NCBI GenBank assembly: GCA_025355395.1
Contig: JANXZT010000024.1
Location: 1 to 7,740, forward strand
Direction: 5' to 3'
Origin: Betaproteobacteria bacterium
GTDB taxonomy: Bacteria > Pseudomonadota > Gammaproteobacteria > Burkholderiales > Casimicrobiaceae
Length of the DNA: 7,740 bases
The position numbers were made by a program, and so were the translations under genes. The first letter of the stretch is position 1; each line of letters opens with the position of its first letter. Positions 1 to 6,093 of the stretch are shown here, piece by piece. Below the pieces are notes generated by a model. The model saw only the letters and a program-made list of their open reading frames with translations. It did not search any database and was not told the DNA's origin.

Positions 1-217
1 CGTGACCGCGCTTCCCCGTCATCCGTGCGAACGTGACCGCGCTCCTCCGTCATCCCTGCGAACGTGACCACGCTCCACCGTCATCCCTGCGAACGTGATC
101 GCGCTCCACCGTCATCCCTGCGAACGTGATCGCGCTCGACCGTCATCCCTGCGAACGTGACCGCGCTTCCCCGTCATCCGTGCGAACGTGACCGCGCTCC
201 TCCGTCATCCCTGCGAA
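1..217. repeat. Left tandem array, seven 31-bp units
   Basis: Seven head-to-tail units of exactly 31 bp start at 1, 32, 63, 94, 125, 156 and 187. Each holds a core close to CCGTCATCCCTGCGAACG plus a linker close to TGACCGCGCTCCT. Units 6 and 7 are identical to units 1 and 2, so there is a higher-order period of 155 bp (five units). The core is the outer end of the left arm of the palindromic element that follows, in the same orientation. The array begins at the window edge and probably continues upstream. No gene is supported here; the open frames crossing it are by-products of the repetition. Confidence 0.93.
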
Positions 218-294
218 CGCAGGGATCCATTTGGACTTTCACCGGGCCCAGTTTGGGCCCAGAAAATGGATTCCCGCGTTCGCGGGAATGACGG
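202..294. repeat. 93-bp palindromic REP/MITE-like element
   Basis: The ends are CCGTCAT (202-208) and ATGACGG (288-294). Each arm is itself a hairpin. On the left CCCTGCG-AA-CGCAGGG spans 209-224, and on the right TTCCCGCG-TT-CGCGGGAA spans 271-288. The arms also pair with each other through ATCCATTT (225-232) and AAATGGAT (264-271). The centre holds two copies of GGGCCC (244-249 and 255-260). The form resembles the short non-coding palindromic repeats (GTCATTCCCGCG type) dispersed in many beta- and gammaproteobacterial genomes. No transposase is visible in the window. Assignment to a named family would need a genome-wide comparison. Confidence 0.8.
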
Positions 295-445
295 AGGTAT
301 GGCTGGCCTGCGCGGGAATGACGGAGGCATGGCTGGCGTGCGCGGGAATGACGGACGTATGCCTGGCGTGCGCGGGAATGACGGACGTATGTCTGGCGTT
401 CGCGGGAATGACGGAGGCATGGCTGGCGTGCGCGGGGATGACGGA
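281..445. repeat. Right tandem array, 30-bp units
   Basis: Full units of 30 bp start at 281, 311, 341, 371 and 401, and a partial unit starts at 431 and loses similarity after about 445. Each unit is close to CGCGGGAATGACGGA plus a linker of the type GGCATGGCTGGCGTG. The units at 311 and 401 are identical. The conserved part is the outer end of the right arm of the palindromic element, so this array points away from the left one. The partial unit differs by a G for A (CGCGGGGATGACGG). The array ends about 15 bp before the chrA start codon, leaving almost no unique DNA upstream of that gene. Confidence 0.93.
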
Positions 446-459
446 ATCTTGGTAATCCG

Positions 460-1833
460 ATGACTGCCGCCTTTTCCGCGATGGGCACCTTGGCGCCGCC
501 GCGCGCACCCACCCGGCGCGAGGCGTTTGCCTATTGGCTCAAGCTCGGGTTTGTGAGTTTTGGCGGGCCGGCGGGACAGATCGCGATCATGCATCGCGAT
601 CTCGTCGACACCAAGCGCTGGATATCCGAGCGGCGGTTCCTGCATGCGCTCAACTATTGCATGGTGCTCCCGGGTCCGGAAGCGCAGCAGCTCGCCACCT
701 ATATCGGCTGGCTGTTGCACCGGACATGGGGCGGCGTGGTGGCGGGGGCGCTGTTCGTGCTGCCGTCGCTCCTGATATTGATTGCGCTGGCATGGATCTA
801 CATGGCGTTCGGCGATGTGCCGGCCATTGCCGGTGCGCTGTACGGCATCAAGCCTGCGGTGGTCGCGATCGTCGCCCATGCGGCGTGGCGGATCGGCTCG
901 CGGGCATTGAAGCATCCGTTACTGTGGGCGATCGCCGGCGCGGCTTTCGTGGCCATCGCGCTGTTCGCGGTACCCTTCCCCGCGATCATCCTGGGCGCCG
1001 CGGTGATCGGATGGATTGGCGCGCGCCTGGCACCGTCCGCATTCACGCCCGTCGCGGGATTTGCCGCGAAGGACATCGCCTCCGCTCGCGCCATCATCGA
1101 CGACGACACGCCAACGCCTGCACATGCCCGGTTCCGCTGGTCGCGTCTCGCTGCCGTCGCGCTAACCTGCTTCGCGCTCTGGGCGTTGGCCATCGGAGCG
1201 CTCGTCGCGCATTACGGAGCCACAACCACGCTGCCGCAGATGGCGTGGTTTTTCAGCAAGGCGGCGCTCCTGACCTTCGGCGGCGCCTATGCGGTGTTGC
1301 CGTACGTGGTGCAGGGAGCCGTGGAAAACCATGGCTGGTTGAGCGCGACCCAGATGATCGACGGACTCGCACTGGGCGAAACGACGCCGGGCCCGCTCAT
1401 CATGGTGGTCGCATTCGTGGGCTTTGTGGGCGGCTGGACGAAAGAGGTTTCGGGACCGCAAGCGCTGGTGTTGGCCGGCATTGCGGGCGCCTGTGTTGCG
1501 ACCTTCTTTACCTTCCTGCCCTCGTTCCTGTTCATTCTGGCCGGTGGCCCACTGGTCGAATCCACCCACGGCCGTCTCGGTTTCACCGCGCCTCTGGTGG
1601 GGATCACGGCGGCAGTGGTCGGCGTGATCATCAACCTGGCGGTGTTCTTCGCATCGCGCGTGATTTGGCCTGGCGGTTGGGCAGCAGGTGCGCTTCACGG
1701 CATCGATCCCATTGCTGCCGGACTCGCCGTCGTTGCCGTCATCGCGCTGTTTCGACTCCGCGTCGGCGTGATTCCCGTCATCCTGGCCTGCGCAACCGCC
1801 GGCTTGTTGTTGTCGATTGCCGGCGTCAGATGA
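460..1833 (+). CDS. chrA: Chromate transporter, long two-domain CHR family
   Basis: This is a 457-residue polytopic inner-membrane protein of the CHR family, whose characterised members expel chromate from the cytoplasm. Both homologous halves are present. The N-terminal half has FVSFGGPAGQIAIMH (31-45) and PGPEAQQLATYIG (71-83). The C-terminal half repeats the pattern with LTFGGAYAVLPYV (271-283) and GETTPGPLIMVVAFVGF (306-322). Hydrophobic segments fill both halves, with a polar linker at about 200-228. The length suits the long-chain class, and no frameshift is seen. ATG 460 is the first ATG after an in-frame TGA at 439-441; ATG 481 is an alternative. The Shine-Dalgarno match is poor (GGTAA at 451-455). 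It is the only plus-strand gene, and repeat DNA replaces its expected promoter region. The family is sure; chromate as substrate is inferred from the family. Confidence 0.93.
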   Translation: MTAAFSAMGTLAPPRAPTRREAFAYWLKLGFVSFGGPAGQIAIMHRDLVDTKRWISERRFLHALNYCMVLPGPEAQQLATYIGWLLHRTWGGVVAGALFVLPSLLILIALAWIYMAFGDVPAIAGALYGIKPAVVAIVAHAAWRIGSRALKHPLLWAIAGAAFVAIALFAVPFPAIILGAAVIGWIGARLAPSAFTPVAGFAAKDIASARAIIDDDTPTPAHARFRWSRLAAVALTCFALWALAIGALVAHYGATTTLPQMAWFFSKAALLTFGGAYAVLPYVVQGAVENHGWLSATQMIDGLALGETTPGPLIMVVAFVGFVGGWTKEVSGPQALVLAGIAGACVATFFTFLPSFLFILAGGPLVESTHGRLGFTAPLVGITAAVVGVIINLAVFFASRVIWPGGWAAGALHGIDPIAAGLAVVAVIALFRLRVGVIPVILACATAGLLLSIAGVR

Positions 1834-2324
1834 GCTCTAAAGCCGTCCCCCCAGCAGCGACGCGGCGTGCTCCAGCAGCTTCTCGTCTCCTGCAAAAGTG
1901 CGGCGTCCATCTTGCTGCTGCCCAGCCAGTCGAGGAGAACATGCACCTTGACGCCGGCATGAGCGCGCTCGATCAGCGCATCGGGGACAGCGTGGCCGAT
2001 GTCCCCCGACCAGTAGATGTAGGTTTCGAACGTAATGGTCTGGCGTGCACTACGAATCGCCGCAAGCATGGCGGGCAAAATCTCGTCGCCGTCGCGCAAC
2101 GTAGTCAGCCGGTTGCCTTCCAGAATCTGCGGTCGGAGCAGCACGCCCAAGGCGCGCCGGAACTGCGGGTCGCCCGTGCTGTACAGACGCGGCACTTTCT
2201 GCTCGATCTGCTTCTCGCCCGGGGTCAGGTTGATGGCGACGAAGGCTACCGCGAGTGTCCCGACCGCCGTCACGGCAACGATGGCCCGCGCAGACCAGCG
2301 CCGGCCCTCCTTCCTAGTGCGCAC
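1695..2324 (-). pseudogene. Truncated phospholipase D / cardiolipin synthase-like gene
   Basis: The first roughly 146 residues resemble the N-terminus of bacterial cardiolipin synthase-like PLD proteins. There is a membrane segment at about 12-32, then LRDGDEILPAMLAAIRSARQ, ITFETYIYW, and KVHVLLDWLGSSKMDAALL. Such proteins normally run to about 400-480 residues with two HxKxxxxD motifs. Here recognisable homology stops near base 1887, before the first HKD motif. The open frame then runs antisense through the end of chrA with unrelated, low-quality sequence. Without HKD motifs it cannot have PLD-type catalysis, so I call it a remnant, although a short membrane-anchored peptide could still be made. 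The start is GTG 2324, just after an in-frame TAG (2328-2330). It overlaps the kinase stop by 11 bp, suggesting translational coupling in the ancestral gene. Confidence 0.75.
1834..1886. other. Junction between chrA and the synthase remnant
   Basis: These 53 bp separate the chrA stop from the last recognisable codon of the synthase remnant. I see no inverted repeat, no copy of the 30/31-bp units, and no hairpin followed by a T-run that would end either convergent transcript. On the minus strand, one frame off the synthase frame, it reads AGDEKLLEHAASLLGGRL and then a TAG at 1837-1839. That frame has coding-like third-position GC, so it may be the tail of another lost gene, but the source is not recognised. 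Confidence 0.45.
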
Positions 2325-3540
2325 CGGCTACCGCACGGTTGGCGGGAATTGCCCCCATCACGCGGGTACCTCTCTGGTCTCCAGGCTCAACGACCAGCCG
2401 TCCTCCGAATTGTAAAAGGCGTTCATGCATGCCCAGGATGCCGTGGGAAGAACGGTGTGGAACCTGGGCCGGCGCAAGCCCGATACCATCATCTTCGACG
2501 CAAAGGGTTATGTCGTCGCCTGCTACCGTCAGCGTCAGACGCACCGCCGTGGCGTTGGCGTGATTGGCGACATTGGTCAGCGACTCCTGCGCCACGCGAT
2601 AGATGGCCAACGCCGCGTCGGTCTCGAGCGCCGGGAGATCGACGGGAATCACCGCGATTACGGCGATTCCGCTTTTCCTGCCCCATTCGTCCGCGTAGCT
2701 TTGAAGTGCGGCGGCAAGCCCCAACGAATCAAGCATCCGCGGTCGCAGGCTGTCGACAACGTGGCGCTGGCTTGCAACCAGATCGTGCAATAGCTGGACG
2801 GCCTCCCGGTGCGTGGCGAGAGACCTCGGATCGGTGTCGCGCATGTGTGCTTTGATATCCTCCAGCTTCATCGCCAGCAGAGTGAGGGTGCTGCCCATGT
2901 CGTCGTGGAGCTCACCCGCGAGTCTCCCTCTTTCTTCTTCGGCGATGCGAAAGAGCTCCCGCGACAGCCGGCTGAGTTGCGCGGTACGCGCGGCAATGGT
3001 CTCTTCCATACCAGCACGCAGCGAGGCCTCGCTTTGCACCAGCCGGCGAGCACTCAGCCGAAGCTCCAGCTGATTTACGACGATTGCCGCCAGCGACCGC
3101 AGCGTCTCCTGTTCCGCCTCCATGACGATTCGCGGGGCCTTGTCGATGACGCAAAGCGTGCCCAGGTTGAACCCGTCAGGCGTATGCAGCGGGGCGGCCG
3201 CATAGAAACGGAGCCCGAACGCGCCGGCAACGAGGGAGTTGGCCAAGGTTCGGACGTCCATTTTCGCGTCAGTGATGACGGTAGGCGCATCCCGAAGAAT
3301 CGCCGACGTACAAAGACCGGGTTCGCGGTATACCTGGCTCGTCGCCACGCCGTAATGTGACTTGAACCAGATCCGATCGCTATCCACGATGCTGATGAGG
3401 GCAATCGGTACGGCGAAAATGCGTGCCGCGAGTTCCGCTACACAGTCGAATGCCCCATCCGGTGGAGTATCGAGAATTTCGTAGCGCCTGACGGCGGCAA
3501 GCCGTCCCGCCTCGTCGGACGAACATGATGTATCTGCCAT
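2314..3540 (-). CDS. GAF-domain sensor histidine kinase (NarL/DesK type)
   Basis: This is a soluble two-component sensor kinase without an evident membrane segment. Numbering is from the upstream TTG at 3567 (417 residues). A GAF domain covers about 40-165, a short coiled stretch 170-215, then the HisKA_3 dimerisation and phosphoacceptor region with ERGRLAGELHDDMGS (phosphorylatable His221). The HATPase_c domain has an N box at QESLTNVANHA (Asn332), a G1 box VEDDGIGL and a G2 region HGILGMHERL. All boxes look intact. Starts at TTG 3567, ATG 3564 and ATG 3540 are possible. I prefer 3540 (408 residues) because AAAGG lies just upstream. HisKA_3 kinases normally signal to a NarL/FixJ-type regulator, and none is encoded in this window. 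The ligand is unknown. It overlaps the downstream synthase remnant. Confidence 0.9.
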   Translation of the reverse strand: MADTSCSSDEAGRLAAVRRYEILDTPPDGAFDCVAELAARIFAVPIALISIVDSDRIWFKSHYGVATSQVYREPGLCTSAILRDAPTVITDAKMDVRTLANSLVAGAFGLRFYAAAPLHTPDGFNLGTLCVIDKAPRIVMEAEQETLRSLAAIVVNQLELRLSARRLVQSEASLRAGMEETIAARTAQLSRLSRELFRIAEEERGRLAGELHDDMGSTLTLLAMKLEDIKAHMRDTDPRSLATHREAVQLLHDLVASQRHVVDSLRPRMLDSLGLAAALQSYADEWGRKSGIAVIAVIPVDLPALETDAALAIYRVAQESLTNVANHANATAVRLTLTVAGDDITLCVEDDGIGLAPAQVPHRSSHGILGMHERLLQFGGRLVVEPGDQRGTRVMGAIPANRAVAGAH

Positions 3541-3722
3541 AGGTGTTTTGCCTTTGCCGGTCATCAACCGAAAAATTATTGGTGCAAGGCCCCAGATTTT
3601 GCCAATACCGGAAGCTTAAGACCCGTCTTGGCGAGGAGAGCAACGTTTAAGCGGCGTCCCAGCGCGCCCGCTCCCGCAACGGTTGCGTCGTACGGATATA
3701 GTGTGAACAGGCCCTGAATCAT
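3541..3722. other. relA to kinase intergenic region with a 13-bp dyad
   Basis: About 180 bp lie between the relA stop and the preferred kinase start. They contain a perfect inverted repeat CGCAAC-G-GTTGCG at 3675-3687. It has no T-run after it, so it does not look like an intrinsic terminator and could be a protein-binding site or chance. I see no small gene, tRNA or riboswitch here. The length suggests that the kinase is not simply the last gene of the relA transcript. Confidence 0.4.
3574..3605 (-). promoter_or_regulatory. Possible weak promoter for the GAF kinase
   Basis: On the minus strand TTGGCA (3605-3600) precedes ATAATT (3579-3574). The spacing of 20 bases is longer than the usual 16-18, so this is only a candidate. 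A transcript from here would begin a little before ATG 3540 and exclude the TTG 3567 / ATG 3564 starts, which fits the AAAGG ribosome-binding match ahead of 3540. Confidence 0.2.
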
Positions 3723-5936
3723 CTAGCGCCGGACGGCCCCCAGCACTCCGCGAACCTCGCGCACGAGGTCCAAGGCGCGCTGCAGGAGATCGAGGCTTCT
3801 TACCTCGAGCGTGAACGCCATCCGGGTCTGCATGTTGCGCGTGAGCGTATTCGCCGCAGTGACGTTGATGCGCTCGCGGGACAAGACTTCGGTGATGTCA
3901 CGCAGCAGCCCCTGCCGGTCGGTGGCTTCGATAACCACGTCCACGGGAAAGACTTCGTCGTGCGGCGCACCCCAATCGGCGGTGATCAGCCGCTCCGGCT
4001 CCCGCAGCCGCAGCCTCGCTACACTGCTGCAGCGCTGCCGGTGAATGGTCACCCCCTTGCCGCGCGTGACAAAGCCGACGATGGCGTCGGGCGGCGCCGG
4101 CTTGCAGCAGCGCGCCAGTACCGTCATCAGCCGATCCACGCCGACGACCAGGATGCCCTTGCCCGCCCCCGCGGCCTTGCTCTCGCGCGTGGGCACTGCT
4201 GCGGGGATCGCAGCAGCAGGCTCCGCGCCGGGCGTCGCAACAGCGCGAATGGCGAGCTGGATCTGCCGCGCATTGATCTCCTCGTGTCCGACCGCCGCAA
4301 AAAGCTCGTCGGCGCGCGCAAATCCCGCCCGAACCGCGACGGCATCGAGATTGAGCGCGGTGGCGCCGGCGCGCTGCAACTCGCGCTCGATCACGGCACG
4401 TCCGTGCGCCACGGTTTCGTCGTGCTGCTGCGCCTTGAACCATTGCCGCACCTTGGCGCGGGCGCGATGGCTTTGCACATAGCCCAGACCGGAGTTCAAC
4501 CAGTCGCGCGAGGGGCCGCCCTGCTTTACCGTGATGATCTCGACCTGCTGCCCGTTCTTGAGCGGTGTGTTGAGCGGCACCAAGGCGCCGTTCACGCGGG
4601 CACCCCGACAGCGATGGCCGAGATTGGTATGGACCGCGTAGGCAAAATCCACCGGCGTTGCCCCGCGCGGAAGATCCATCACCTTGCCCTGCGGCGTCAA
4701 CACATAGATCGTGTCGGTAAAGAGGCTGCTCTTGAAAGCCGTCAGCCATCCGGACGCATCGGCCACCGCGTCCTTCCAGTCGAGCACCTGCCGCAGCCAG
4801 GCAATCCGGTCCTCGAAAGCGGGATCGCGCCGCGCCGCGCGCTGTCCTGACTCCTTGTACCGCCAATGGGCTGCCACGCCGTACTCGGCGTGCTGGTGCA
4901 TGTCTCGCGTGCGGATCTGCACCTCGAGCGGCTGGTCTTCCGGACCGATCACCGCAGTGTGCAGCGAGCGATAATCGTTGGCCTTGGGCTTGGCGATGTA
5001 GTCATCGAATTCGCCGGGCAATGGCGTCCAGAGGTTATGCACGATCCCCAACGCCGCATAGCAATCCTTGACGTCATCGACCACGATGCGCACCGCGCGG
5101 ATGTCGTAGAGCGTCTCGATGCCGGCGTGCTTGCGGCGCATCTTGTTCCAGATGCTGTAGATGTGCTTCGGCCGGCCCGTCACCGCTGCCCGAATGCCCG
5201 CCCGCGCAAGCTCGCGCGTAATGGTTGCCACCAACGCTTCGATGTAGCGCTGGCGATCGAGCCGGCGTTCATCGAGCTGCTGCGCGATCGATTTGTACGC
5301 TTCGGGCTCGAGCGCCCGTAGCGAAAGATCCTCGAGCTCCCATTTGAGCTGCCAGATGCCGAGGCGATTGGCGAGCGGGGCGAAGAGGTCGAGCACTTCC
5401 CGCGCGGCGGCCTCGCGCAATGCCTGCTCACCGGTGACGAGGTAGCGCAGCGCCTGCGTGCGCTCGGCGAGCTTGATCAACACCACGCGGATGTCTTCCA
5501 CCATCGCGAGCAGCATCTTGCGCAGGCGCTCGGCCTGTGCGGCGTGCTCTTCCGCGCCGCCGGCGACCGGCGTGGCGCGAATCTCGTCCATGCGTGCAAC
5601 GCCTTGCACCAGCGCCGCGGCCTCGGCCCCGAAACGGGCGGTGACCTCCTCCGCGTCGAAGGCGCGCGCGCCGGAAAGGCCCATGAGCAGGGCTGCCTTG
5701 ACGCTGGCGGCATCGAGTTTCAGTCCTGCAAGAATGGTGGCGGTGCCAACCGCCCGGTCCACCAGCGGCTCGCCATCGCGACCCACGATGTCGAGGCAGC
5801 GCGCGTGCGCATAGGCGAACGCATCTTCCAATCTGGCGATGTCCTCGTCCGGATAGATGCCCTGTAACGCGTCCAGCCACGCGGCAATCGCCTGCGGAGC
5901 CGAGGTCTGGGGACGAGTGTGTATAACGGCGACCAT
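3723..5936 (-). CDS. relA: RelA, (p)ppGpp synthetase (GTP pyrophosphokinase)
   Basis: The product transfers pyrophosphate from ATP to GTP or GDP to make (p)ppGpp, the stringent-response alarmone, on stalled ribosomes. From ATG 5936 it has 737 residues, close to E. coli RelA (744). In order: a degenerate HD domain (about 25-165), the synthetase domain (about 230-365) with RPKHIYSIWNKM, ETLYDIRAVRIVVD, YIAKPKANDYRSLHTAV and EYGVAAHWRYKE, a TGS domain (about 408-470), a helical region, a Cys-rich segment with ARCCKPAPPDAIVGF (608-622) and HRQRC, and a C-terminal ACT domain (about 664-735). Where SpoT/Rel hydrolases have a conserved HD pair, this protein reads ALLMGLSGA (82-90), so hydrolase activity is not expected and a separate SpoT should exist elsewhere. 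A longer reading from TTG 6050 would add 38 low-complexity residues and start upstream of the candidate -10 box. No clear Shine-Dalgarno precedes 5936. Confidence 0.95.
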   Translation of the reverse strand: MVAVIHTRPQTSAPQAIAAWLDALQGIYPDEDIARLEDAFAYAHARCLDIVGRDGEPLVDRAVGTATILAGLKLDAASVKAALLMGLSGARAFDAEEVTARFGAEAAALVQGVARMDEIRATPVAGGAEEHAAQAERLRKMLLAMVEDIRVVLIKLAERTQALRYLVTGEQALREAAAREVLDLFAPLANRLGIWQLKWELEDLSLRALEPEAYKSIAQQLDERRLDRQRYIEALVATITRELARAGIRAAVTGRPKHIYSIWNKMRRKHAGIETLYDIRAVRIVVDDVKDCYAALGIVHNLWTPLPGEFDDYIAKPKANDYRSLHTAVIGPEDQPLEVQIRTRDMHQHAEYGVAAHWRYKESGQRAARRDPAFEDRIAWLRQVLDWKDAVADASGWLTAFKSSLFTDTIYVLTPQGKVMDLPRGATPVDFAYAVHTNLGHRCRGARVNGALVPLNTPLKNGQQVEIITVKQGGPSRDWLNSGLGYVQSHRARAKVRQWFKAQQHDETVAHGRAVIERELQRAGATALNLDAVAVRAGFARADELFAAVGHEEINARQIQLAIRAVATPGAEPAAAIPAAVPTRESKAAGAGKGILVVGVDRLMTVLARCCKPAPPDAIVGFVTRGKGVTIHRQRCSSVARLRLREPERLITADWGAPHDEVFPVDVVIEATDRQGLLRDITEVLSRERINVTAANTLTRNMQTRMAFTLEVRSLDLLQRALDLVREVRGVLGAVRR

Positions 5937-6023
5937 CGCGGAAGTGGGTGGGCGCCGCCGGTGATGCGGGCGAAGTGTGCCGGCGCATCGAACGTCCAGC
6001 GTGCGCACCGGAGCGCACTGCCG

Positions 6024-6050
6024 ATTATACGCAGCGCCATCCTCAAGCAA
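6024..6050 (-). promoter_or_regulatory. Candidate sigma70 promoter of relA
   Basis: On the minus strand a perfect TATAAT (6029-6024) lies in the 157-bp gap between glmM and relA. The best -35 match is TTGCTT (6050-6045) with a short 15-base spacer. Transcription would start near 6016, giving an untranslated leader of about 80 bases to ATG 5936. This supports the shorter relA start and suggests that relA can be expressed apart from folP-glmM. Confidence 0.45.
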
Positions 6051-6093
6051 GCGAAGACAGCGTCCTGCAGTTTGCCCCGAGCGGCGGGACGGG

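Noticed and set aside
1..445. CRISPR array
   Set aside because: The units are directly contiguous with 12-13-bp linkers that are themselves largely conserved. There are no unique 30-40-bp spacers and no cas genes.
174..915. Several repetitive open frames on both strands across the repeat arrays, such as peptides repeating AGMTDVCLAC or RHSRARQ
   Set aside because: They arise because 30 is a multiple of three, so a stop-free unit stays open in several frames at once. They lack family resemblance and ribosome-binding sites.
534..2855. A 773-codon plus-strand open frame overlapping chrA, the synthase remnant and the kinase
   Set aside because: It is arginine-rich shadow sequence of GC-rich DNA, out of frame with chrA and antisense to the minus-strand genes, with no recognisable domain.
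3898..4866. A 322-codon minus-strand open frame within relA
   Set aside because: It is an alternative frame of relA, rich in Arg, Ala and Gly. The relA frame carries all family motifs.
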